From Prevotella sp. UBA3288 (GTDB lineage: Bacteria > Bacteroidota > Bacteroidia > Bacteroidales > Bacteroidaceae), in contig DETM01000029.1 in NCBI GenBank assembly GCA_002361655.1, positions 561-58,610 on the forward strand: a DNA stretch of 58,050 bases, read 5' to 3'. Position 1 is the first letter of the stretch. The number at the start of each line of letters is the position of its first letter. The notes under the pieces are model-generated. The model ran no database searches. It saw only the letters and a list, made by a program, of their open reading frames with translations, and was not told the DNA's origin. Positions 51,391 through 58,050 of the stretch are shown here, piece by piece. The position numbers and the translations under genes are program-made.

Positions 51391-51462
51391 ACACTATATA
51401 TATAAATAATGTACGCGCGAGAGGCCGGGCCTCGAAACGCAACGAAAAAAGAGAAAAAAGAC

Positions 51463-52116
51463 ATGCAAGAAGCAGAGCAGTTCCTACCCAAGAAGGGCAA
51501 CTATCGTGGACTCCTAGTCTACCAGAAGGCGGAGTGCCTCTTCGATATTACCTACTATTTCGCCCATCAGTATATGGTGGAGCGGAAAGACCGCACCGTC
51601 GACCAGATGGTGCAGGCTGCTCGCTCTGGGAAACAGAACATCGCCGAAGGCTGCGCTGCCGCCAGCACCTCGGCCGAGACGGAACTGAAACTGAATGGTG
51701 TGGCACGGGCGAGCATGAAAGAACTACTGACTGACTATGAGGACTATCTGCGTACTCGTGGTCTTGAGCAGTGGGCTGCCAACGACCCGCGTACTCGTCA
51801 GATACAAGCGTACAGCAAGAGGCACAATCGTCCTGCCGACTATACGACGGATATCGACAAGCGGTCGCCGGAGGCAATAGCAAACATCGCCATCACGCTG
51901 CTGCACCAGTTCGACAATATGATGGGAAGGTATATGGACCGCTTGCAGAAGGACTTCGTAGAGCAGGGCGGCATCCGCGAGCGGATGACAGCCGCCCGCC
52001 TGGGCTACCGCAACGACCAGAAGGCCTGCATCGCTGAACTGGAGGCGGAGAACGCCCGCCTCAAGGCCCGCATCGCGGCCCTCGAGGCGCAACTGGAGAA
52101 AGGAGGGCGCCTATGA
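51463..52116 (+). CDS. Four-helix-bundle (S23/IVP-like) protein
   Basis: 217 aa from ATG 51463; the in-frame ATG at 51409 would add 18 unlikely residues. The body ('GLLVYQKAECLFDITYYFAH', 'QAARSGKQNIAEGCAAAS', 'ELKLNGVARASMKELLTDYE') is the four-helix-bundle family related to 23S rRNA intervening-sequence proteins. It also has the 'suffix' helix region seen in Bacteroidota members. The last 35 residues form a coiled coil ('IAELEAENARLKARIAALEA'). The family includes Avd, the nucleic-acid-binding accessory of diversity-generating retroelements. Its stop overlaps the start of the next lipoprotein gene (ATGA). Its presence inside a fimbrial operon is unusual, and its function here is unknown. 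Confidence 0.78.
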   Translation: MQEAEQFLPKKGNYRGLLVYQKAECLFDITYYFAHQYMVERKDRTVDQMVQAARSGKQNIAEGCAAASTSAETELKLNGVARASMKELLTDYEDYLRTRGLEQWAANDPRTRQIQAYSKRHNRPADYTTDIDKRSPEAIANIAITLLHQFDNMMGRYMDRLQKDFVEQGGIRERMTAARLGYRNDQKACIAELEAENARLKARIAALEAQLEKGGRL

Positions 52117-53411
52117 AGAGGCTAATGGGGCTAATGGGGCTAATGGGGCCAATGAGGCGAATGAGGCCAATGAGGCGAATGAGGCCAATGGGGCCAATGA
52201 GGCCAATGGGGCTCATAGGGCTCATAGGGCTTATGCTGTTGCTGGGCTGTGGCGGCAGCGACGACACCGGTGCACTGGTGCCGCCGGAGCCACCGACACC
52301 CACACCGACACCCACACCGACACCCACACCTGCGGAGACGGCTATCACCTTCAGCGGTGTGCAGAGCGAAGGGCAGACGGTGACCAGGGCCGCCGGGCAT
52401 CGGGCGACGCCGCTCTCAGCGTTCACCGTCTGGGGCTATAAGAACATGAGCACTTCTGCGGGTGTCTATAGCGGCACGCAGGTCGTGATGCCGGGCTTCA
52501 CGGTGAACTGGGTGGCGAACAGTGCCGCCACCACGACGACGAACAGCAGTGGCTGGGAGTATGTGGGACAAGGCACCGATCAGACCATCAAGTACTGGGA
52601 CTGGGGTGCAGCGGCCTACCGCTTCTTCGCGGTGACGAAATTCACTACCAGTGAGTCCCCTGGGGCCAATGAGGCCTATGGGACCTATGCGGCCACTGGG
52701 CCCTATGGGGCCAATGAGGCCTATGGGCCCAATGGGGATGACTATGGGGTCTATGCGATCAGTATGGTGGTTGATGCTACTCACCCCGATGCTGCCCCCT
52801 TCTTCTCACGGCTGTGGTTCTCGACGGGCAATCCGGTGGATTATCCCGACAAGCAGTTCGGCAAGCCGGTGACGCTGGAGTTCATGAAGCCCTTCTCGCG
52901 GGTGCGGTTCATGTTTAAATATGTCTATCCCAGAGAGGGTATCACGCTCGAAACACCGAGTTTTAAGCCTTATGATGGCACCAAGATAGCCCGCAAGGGT
53001 ACGGTGGACATACACTACCCCATAGAGGGCGACAGGACGCAGGAGTGGTACACGGCGAAGGCCGATCCAGAAGTCGCCCTTTCGGATCCCAGTTATCCGG
53101 TTCACCTGGATGCCTTCACCGAGTACTACGACCCGGAGAACGATAGTAAGGAGTATGAGAAGTCGGAGGGAGGCTGGTATCTGGTGCTGCCGAACCCGGA
53201 GAATGCGACGCCCTACACGCTGTCGGTGACGGTCGGCGGCTCGCTGAAGTCCGTCAATGTGCCGGCAGAATATATGCAGTGGTTGCCGGGCTATAGTTAC
53301 ACCTACGTCTTCAAGATCACCGACGAAGGTGGTGTGGAGATCGGTTGGGTGGAGTATGCCGTGACGCCCTGGACGGATATGGAAGCCGACAGGACGGTGT
53401 ATAACTGGTAA
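52113..53411 (+). CDS. Fimbrillin-like lipoprotein with a repeat-encoded signal peptide
   Basis: 432 aa. The hydrophobic core of the signal peptide is written by a 9-bp DNA repeat ('RLMGLMGLMGPMRRM' onward) and ends in 'GLMLLLGCGG' (lipid Cys46). A Pro-Thr linker of six PT pairs follows. Then come fimbrillin motifs: 'TVTRAAGHRATPL' (possible maturation Arg), 'SGWEYVGQ', 'IKYWDWGAAAYRFFAV' and 'WLPGYSYTYVFKITDEGG'. A second 9-bp array (52662-52757) encodes a polar 'GANEAY/TYAATG' linker. The ATG overlaps the four-helix-bundle stop. Smaller than paralogues 2-4; probably a minor or tip fimbrial component. Confidence 0.78.
   Translation: MKRLMGLMGLMGPMRRMRPMRRMRPMGPMRPMGLIGLIGLMLLLGCGGSDDTGALVPPEPPTPTPTPTPTPTPAETAITFSGVQSEGQTVTRAAGHRATPLSAFTVWGYKNMSTSAGVYSGTQVVMPGFTVNWVANSAATTTTNSSGWEYVGQGTDQTIKYWDWGAAAYRFFAVTKFTTSESPGANEAYGTYAATGPYGANEAYGPNGDDYGVYAISMVVDATHPDAAPFFSRLWFSTGNPVDYPDKQFGKPVTLEFMKPFSRVRFMFKYVYPREGITLETPSFKPYDGTKIARKGTVDIHYPIEGDRTQEWYTAKADPEVALSDPSYPVHLDAFTEYYDPENDSKEYEKSEGGWYLVLPNPENATPYTLSVTVGGSLKSVNVPAEYMQWLPGYSYTYVFKITDEGGVEIGWVEYAVTPWTDMEADRTVYNW
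52121..52235. repeat. 9-bp repeat array C (signal peptide)
   Basis: About 12.5 units of CTAATGGGG, CCAATGAGG and similar, read as Met-Gly-Leu or Met-Arg-Pro. Confidence 0.95.
52662..52757. repeat. 9-bp repeat array D (linker)
   Basis: About ten degenerate units read in the polar frame (GAN, EAY, GPN), inside the same gene as array C. Confidence 0.85.
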
Positions 53412-53457
53412 GAAAAAGAAAACTGTGAAGATAAAAGAGACGATAGTAAGAGAGAAG

Positions 53458-54771
53458 ATGAGGCTCATGGGGCCAATGAGGCTAATGAGGCTAATGAGGC
53501 CAATGGGGCTCATGGGGCTCATGGGGCTCATGGGCTGTAGCACTGACGTGGAGCAGCCGGTGACGGAGCCTGCCAGCCTGGCTGAGATAGAAGTGGTGGG
53601 CTATGCCACTTGCTTTGAGGAGGCTGAGAGGGCCAATGGGGCTAATAGGGCCAATGGGACCAATGAGGCCAATGGGACCAATGAGGCCAATGAGGCCAAT
53701 AGGACCTATGAGGCCAATGGGGCCAATAGGGCGGGGGACTTTACCAGAGCCTGGGAGATACCCTCGGGCTATACCGCCTATGAGGACGGCGACCAGCCTA
53801 TCGGCGTCGCCTTTACGCAAGATGACATGACACTCGAGCAGAAGAAAAAACTGACCGGCTACTTCTTTAAGAGCAGCGGTATATGGCGCACGAATATTGA
53901 TGTTACGTCAGCAGCAGGTACCTACTACCTCTACGGCTATATCCCCCATAAACCCGCCATCACATTCAGCGTCACCGACAAAAACGGCAATAATACTAAA
54001 TACAGCGAGGGTGCGAAGGTGATATTGCAGAACGTGCCCACCATCATGCCCGGCGACCTCTGCGTGGTGATAGGAGCAAAACACGGTTTTGACAAGGAAC
54101 ATGATGGTGACTACAGCGACGTAAAAGGAGATGGCGATTATGACGAAGGCATAGACACTCGTACGAACCGTCTGGTGAAGGGCGACTTTAAGTACACGCT
54201 AAATTCTACCCCTGCCGGCAACTTCGTCTTCCTGCTCTTCGACCACCTCTATGCTGCCCTGCGTATCAACATGAGGGTGTATGACGATTATGCCAAACTG
54301 CGCACCATCAAACTGAAGTCGCTGCAGATGAGCACCAAGGCCGGTGATGAGACCACCAAGCAGAAGAACGACATCACCATCACGCTGAATCACAGCGACG
54401 GAGGCGGAGAAGCCATCAAGAGCATCGACTATAAGCAGACAGGCGTCTCCATCGACGGTGGAATAGAGTTCTGGTCGTCACCTTCCGGCGAGGAGTTGAC
54501 TACCGTGTTTACCGAGCATGTCGGTCACTTCATGCCGCAGGCAGTCAGCACGCTCATTCTGACCAGCGTCTATGATGTCTACGACCGGAAGGGCAACCTG
54601 ATTCGCGAAAACTGCAAGGTGACTAACACGATGTTGCTCAGCAATTTGCTGACCGGACAAACGGAAACGCAGCGTGGCAGACGATATACAGTGAATATGA
54701 CGATCCGGCCTACCTATCTGTATATGTTGTCAGAGCCGGACTTGGATAATCCGACGGTAACGCTGGAGTGA
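53458..54771 (+). CDS. Fimbrillin-like lipoprotein with a repeat-encoded signal peptide
   Basis: 437 aa from ATG 53458, preceded by a purine-rich stretch; a GTG at 53425 is the alternative. The signal peptide is almost entirely 9-bp repeat ('MRLMGPMRLMRLMRPMGLM' onward) and ends 'LMGCSTD' (lipobox). A second array (53630-53732) encodes an Asn/Gly/Ala/Glu linker. Then come 'AGDFTRAWEIPSGYTAYEDG', a possible maturation Arg, and a beta-rich body ('FVFLLFDHLYAALRINMRV', 'RRYTVNMTIRPTYLYML') like FimA-type Mfa subunits. It lies 46 bp after the previous lipoprotein gene and 34 bp before the YGGGN gene, probably one transcript. Confidence 0.75.
   Translation: MRLMGPMRLMRLMRPMGLMGLMGLMGCSTDVEQPVTEPASLAEIEVVGYATCFEEAERANGANRANGTNEANGTNEANEANRTYEANGANRAGDFTRAWEIPSGYTAYEDGDQPIGVAFTQDDMTLEQKKKLTGYFFKSSGIWRTNIDVTSAAGTYYLYGYIPHKPAITFSVTDKNGNNTKYSEGAKVILQNVPTIMPGDLCVVIGAKHGFDKEHDGDYSDVKGDGDYDEGIDTRTNRLVKGDFKYTLNSTPAGNFVFLLFDHLYAALRINMRVYDDYAKLRTIKLKSLQMSTKAGDETTKQKNDITITLNHSDGGGEAIKSIDYKQTGVSIDGGIEFWSSPSGEELTTVFTEHVGHFMPQAVSTLILTSVYDVYDRKGNLIRENCKVTNTMLLSNLLTGQTETQRGRRYTVNMTIRPTYLYMLSEPDLDNPTVTLE
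53461..53535. repeat. 9-bp repeat array E (signal peptide)
   Basis: About eight units of CTCATGGGG or CCAATGAGG, read in the Met-Gly-Leu frame. Confidence 0.95.
53630..53732. repeat. 9-bp repeat array F (linker)
   Basis: About eleven units of GGCCAATGA/GGACCAATG, read in the polar frame (ANG, TNE, ANR), inside the same gene as array E. Confidence 0.95.
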
Positions 54772-54805
54772 ACTGAGAAAAATGAACTGAGAATTGAGAA
54801 CTGAA

Positions 54806-57800
54806 ATGACCATAGAAGGACGAGTGATGGGGCTAATGAGACCAATGAGGCTCATGGGGCTAATGAGGCTCATGGGGCTGATAGCCCTCATGGGGCTTTG
54901 GGCCATGGCGGCTTCTGCCCAAAGCGGAGATAGAATCGTGATTGGCGGCAACGTGTACGGTGGCGGCAACCATGCTGAAGTGCGTGGCAGTGCCAAGGTA
55001 ACGGTGCAGAAGGGCGACCTGCAGGGCGTCTTCGGCGGTGCACGAATGGCAAACGTAGGCGGTCATACCTTCGTGAACATCGATGGCGAGCATGCCACAG
55101 GCGACATCATGGCAGTTGCTGTCTATGGTGGTAATGATATCTCCGGCACCATCGGTACGCCGGCAAGCGTGAACGAGAAGGTGCCTGAGGAACTGGAAGA
55201 TGATATTCCAACCGAAGAAGCCAGAAAAAATGTAACGCCTGATTCTGATAAGCCCTATAAGAACGTCGTCAACGACACTTGGAACTGCTTTGTCCGCACC
55301 AGCCGCTCCACCAAGGATGACGGCGTGACAGAGCAATGGCCTATCGTTATCGGTTCTATCTACGGCGGCGGCAATGGTGACTTCACCTATACAGATGAAA
55401 ACGGCAATCCGCTGCGCGATGGTGACAACTATATCGCCAAAGAGGGCGACGAGATTGTCGCTGTCAGCAAAACCCCATTGTTCGTGCCTGAAATCGACAA
55501 GACCTATCTGGAACTGAAAGGCGGTTGTGCCGGCCACGTCTATGGCGGTGGTAACAACGCTACCGTCAGGGTGAACACCACGCTGAATATTGCCAATGAG
55601 AGCAGCGACCTGCTGACGTTGGCTCAGCAGTATGTGGCCGGGCACTCTGGTTATACAGTCAAGGACGTCCTTGGCCACTTCCAGAGCAAGGTGAAACTCA
55701 ATTCCTTCCAGAGCGACCTCGGCTCGTATGCCTATAACTTCGCCCGCATCTATGGCGGTAACAACCGTGCCGAGATGGCTATCCGTCCGACATGGAACCT
55801 GCAGTCGGGAAAGATTCGTGACCTTTATTCCGGCGGTAACCGAGGCAATATGACCAGTCCCGAAGGTCTGCTGTTGGAAATAAAACCTGAAGTTTCAGAG
55901 GCATTGCAGGTGTATAATGTCTTCGGCGGCTGCCGTATGGCCGATGTGAAACCAACCGTCAACGGCCAATATGTCCCATGTATGAACCTGCCGGGATATA
56001 ATTTCCCTAACGAACTGTCGGCACGAACGCTTGTCCGCAAAGGACATATCACGAATGTCTATGGCGGTAACGACATTACGGGTACCGTCTATGGCGGTAA
56101 TGCCGTCGGTATCTATACTACCGTGTACGGTGATGTCTATGGCGGAGGCAATGGTGCTTACGCCTATACCAATCAACTCGGGGAGGACAAGAATTCTATA
56201 TTCAACGACTTCTATTATTCCACTTCAGGCTACGCATCTCCTATTGATGCTTTGAACAACCACCGTCCGAATGCCGAGCAGGTGTCTATCCGCTTGGCGG
56301 GAACGGAAGCCCAAAAGACGGTCATCCACGGCTCTGTCTTTGTAGGCGGCAACTGTGCTTCGCTCGCTACCAAGAAGGCAGATCCGAGGATAGAACTGAA
56401 GATAGGCTCTTACGTGGTTGCCGACAATGTCTATCTCGGCAATAACGGCGAGAAGATGGCAGATAAGAATATCCTGAGTCTGTATGCCGGTAACGTCAAT
56501 ATGAGTACCGGTGAAATTGATTCGGATGGCTCACCCTATAGTTCTATCGGTTTGACCGATGCCGCCAGCTTTGCCAAGTATATGGAGGGCGTCGCTATGA
56601 AGGTGATGCCAAGCATCGTGTTTGACAAGATTGCCAATGACGATCGGGAAGACTATATTGACTACTCCAGTTACGTCGGCTCGTTCTTCTGCGGCGGTAA
56701 TGTGGGTAGTATGGCCATACCGGGAAAGATGGCATTCTCCGTTAACCGTGGACTGAACATCTTCAGAAAATTCGTGGGTGGATGTAACAATGCCAATGTG
56801 AAAGCCCAGGAGGGGCTTAATGCTGCCTACGAAGGCGGTATCATCGGTGCTGAGGACGAACGCGACAGTTATACCGATGCTGCAGGCAATATCAAGGACC
56901 GCCTGGAGATTAACTTCGAGAACATGACTGTCGTTCCTATGCGATGGGACAATACGTTTACCAAGGTTGCTGCAGGAACGCAACTCACAGAAGGAAAGGA
57001 ATATTACAGGACCAACTTACGGTCAAGCAAATTCATTGCCGACGGTACGGAGGTTGCCGATAATGCAAAAAACACCTATTACGAGTTGAAAACGTATGGC
57101 ACCAAATTTGAGTGGAATACGGCATACTGGAATCAGAATGAGGAAGACTTTAAAAAACTGACTGACGGCGAGGCGGTTGGCGATAAAAAACTACGCCTGC
57201 TGGAGGGCAATATCTACGGCGGCTGCTACAACAGCGGACATATCAACGGCAATGTAATCCTCAATATCAACGAGGATGTGGTGAAGAAGGACCAGATCTT
57301 CCGTGAATTCGGTAACCCTACTACCAATAGCGCCGGCTATGAAAAGCCTACTATTGCATTCGAAGACCAGCGTGACGACGTGCTGGCCATCGCCATGTCG
57401 GTGTTCGGTGCCGGCTATGGTAAGGACACCGAGATATGGGGCAGCACGACCATCAACCATAACAATGGCTATGCCTTCCAGATATATGGCGGCGGCGAGG
57501 AAGGCGTGGTAGGTAAGAAGACCGATGTTTATGACTCTCATGGTATTTATGAAAAAAGTATCTATGAGTATAATCCTGCCTACAGCACTACCGTCAATCT
57601 GAGTGCCAACACTACTGCCTCTTCCAACGATGGAGAGGTAGCCGACCTTGCCGAGGCGGAATACCTCTATGGCGGTGGTAACATGGGTAACGTGAGCGGT
57701 AATACGTTGGTCAACTTAGGTAACGGCCGCATCTATGATGCCTTCGGTGGTGCCAGTGATGCCGACATCTTAGGACATACCGAGGTATATATCGGCAGAC

Positions 57801-58050
57801 AGCCTAACGGCAGCGGCGGCTATAAGGCAGGCTTCCCGTGGGTAAGGGATCTAGTATATGGCGGTAACGATTTCGGCGGCACTATTCATGGTGCATACGA
57901 AGACGGCTATAACTTCGAGGCGCGTCTGCGTGACTATGCTACTGACAAGACCCAGCTGCACGGCTACAAGGCAGGGGAGATACCCGACGTCCTGAAGTCA
58001 TCGTCATACGTAGAATATCTGCAGGGACGTGTCGATACCATCTTCGGCGG
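54806..58050 (+). CDS. Large YGGGN-repeat surface protein, 3' end outside the window
   Basis: An open frame of 1081 codons runs from ATG 54806 to the window edge with no stop. The N-terminus again uses the 9-bp repeat in the Met-Gly-Leu frame (54827-54896) and ends with a signal cleavage site 'WAMAASAQSGDR', so this one is not lipidated. The body is built of short modules with a 'NVYGGGNHAEV', 'HVYGGGNNATV' or 'DVYGGGNGAYA' core, spaced irregularly (about 30-120 residues), suggesting a beta-solenoid or beta-helix. It has no recognised catalytic motif. Together with the fimbrillin genes it is probably an exported adhesin. I do not know a characterised homologue. Confidence 0.8.
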   Translation, partial: MTIEGRVMGLMRPMRLMGLMRLMGLIALMGLWAMAASAQSGDRIVIGGNVYGGGNHAEVRGSAKVTVQKGDLQGVFGGARMANVGGHTFVNIDGEHATGDIMAVAVYGGNDISGTIGTPASVNEKVPEELEDDIPTEEARKNVTPDSDKPYKNVVNDTWNCFVRTSRSTKDDGVTEQWPIVIGSIYGGGNGDFTYTDENGNPLRDGDNYIAKEGDEIVAVSKTPLFVPEIDKTYLELKGGCAGHVYGGGNNATVRVNTTLNIANESSDLLTLAQQYVAGHSGYTVKDVLGHFQSKVKLNSFQSDLGSYAYNFARIYGGNNRAEMAIRPTWNLQSGKIRDLYSGGNRGNMTSPEGLLLEIKPEVSEALQVYNVFGGCRMADVKPTVNGQYVPCMNLPGYNFPNELSARTLVRKGHITNVYGGNDITGTVYGGNAVGIYTTVYGDVYGGGNGAYAYTNQLGEDKNSIFNDFYYSTSGYASPIDALNNHRPNAEQVSIRLAGTEAQKTVIHGSVFVGGNCASLATKKADPRIELKIGSYVVADNVYLGNNGEKMADKNILSLYAGNVNMSTGEIDSDGSPYSSIGLTDAASFAKYMEGVAMKVMPSIVFDKIANDDREDYIDYSSYVGSFFCGGNVGSMAIPGKMAFSVNRGLNIFRKFVGGCNNANVKAQEGLNAAYEGGIIGAEDERDSYTDAAGNIKDRLEINFENMTVVPMRWDNTFTKVAAGTQLTEGKEYYRTNLRSSKFIADGTEVADNAKNTYYELKTYGTKFEWNTAYWNQNEEDFKKLTDGEAVGDKKLRLLEGNIYGGCYNSGHINGNVILNINEDVVKKDQIFREFGNPTTNSAGYEKPTIAFEDQRDDVLAIAMSVFGAGYGKDTEIWGSTTINHNNGYAFQIYGGGEEGVVGKKTDVYDSHGIYEKSIYEYNPAYSTTVNLSANTTASSNDGEVADLAEAEYLYGGGNMGNVSGNTLVNLGNGRIYDAFGGASDADILGHTEVYIGRQPNGSGGYKAGFPWVRDLVYGGNDFGGTIHGAYEDGYNFEARLRDYATDKTQLHGYKAGEIPDVLKSSSYVEYLQGRVDTIFG
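54827..54896. repeat. 9-bp repeat array G (signal peptide)
   Basis: About eight units of CTCATGGGG/CTAATGAGG in the Met-Gly-Leu frame, giving a Sec signal-peptide core. Confidence 0.95.

Noticed and set aside
51409..51462. Upstream start for the four-helix-bundle gene
   Set aside because: The extra 18 residues are outside the family's usual start and lie next to the hairpin; ATG 51463 fits better.

Overview
The window reads as a chromosome segment of a Bacteroidota bacterium, most likely Prevotellaceae (Prevotella, Segatella or a relative). The evidence is many promoters of the Bacteroidota form TTTG-N19/20-TAnnTTTG, weak Shine-Dalgarno sites, fimbrillin lipoproteins, a DUF721/recF pair, a TGS-uridine kinase fusion, and pectin lyases with short Prevotella-like C-terminal tails ending around 'GQRL'. 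No intact tRNA or rRNA gene, CRISPR array, transposase or reverse transcriptase was recognised. The genus is an inference from gene content.

Region 1 (1-11840) is accessory and looks like a signalling or conflict island. It holds a partial TPR gene, a membrane-anchored TIR protein, a broken TPR-CHAT gene, an AAA ATPase inserted between 148-bp direct repeats, and a complete exported TPR-CHAT protease-like protein. Next come a TIR/DUF4062-like protein with one membrane span and a periplasmic-binding-protein-like domain, and a very small FGE-sulfatase/C-type-lectin-fold protein whose 3' end looks like a diversity-generating-retroelement variable region. The island ends with a small membrane coiled-coil protein, a two-TM RCK/TrkA-like protein ending in a RyR-like domain, and a stand-alone RyR domain protein. 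Several of these proteins are predicted to face or cross the envelope.

Region 2 (11916-19012) is housekeeping: an M3 oligopeptidase, a dCMP deaminase, an S41 protease, convergent DUF721 (DciA-like) and recF, then a TPR membrane protein and ribH. Region 3 (19036-28571) is a pectin/rhamnogalacturonan-I set: PL9 lyase, PL11 lyase, GH35 and GH2, with no SusC/SusD pair in view. Region 4 (28576-38964) holds a zinc-ribbon membrane protein, DsbD, a coiled-coil lipoprotein, a ROK-fold protein joined to menaquinone genes (menI-like, menF, menD), an outer-membrane barrel, and a TGS-nucleoside kinase. menB (38993-39850) lies just beyond under its own promoter.

Region 5 (40127-58050) is a fimbria/adhesin locus. 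It holds an OmpA-like/DUF3575 protein, a DUF5119-like lipoprotein, four long fimbrillin-like lipoproteins, a four-helix-bundle protein, two more fimbrillin-like lipoproteins, and the first 1081 codons of a YGGGN-repeat surface protein that runs off the window.

Two DNA- or RNA-level signals stand out. A 9-bp tandem repeat occurs in seven arrays. In one frame it encodes hydrophobic Met-Gly-Leu signal-peptide cores, and in another it encodes polar Asn-Glu-Pro/Asn-Gly-Ala linkers. Separately, two intergenic hairpins after fimbrillin genes have the exact dimensions of a tRNA acceptor/T-arm minihelix (12-bp stem, TTCGACT loop), with four covarying base pairs between them.
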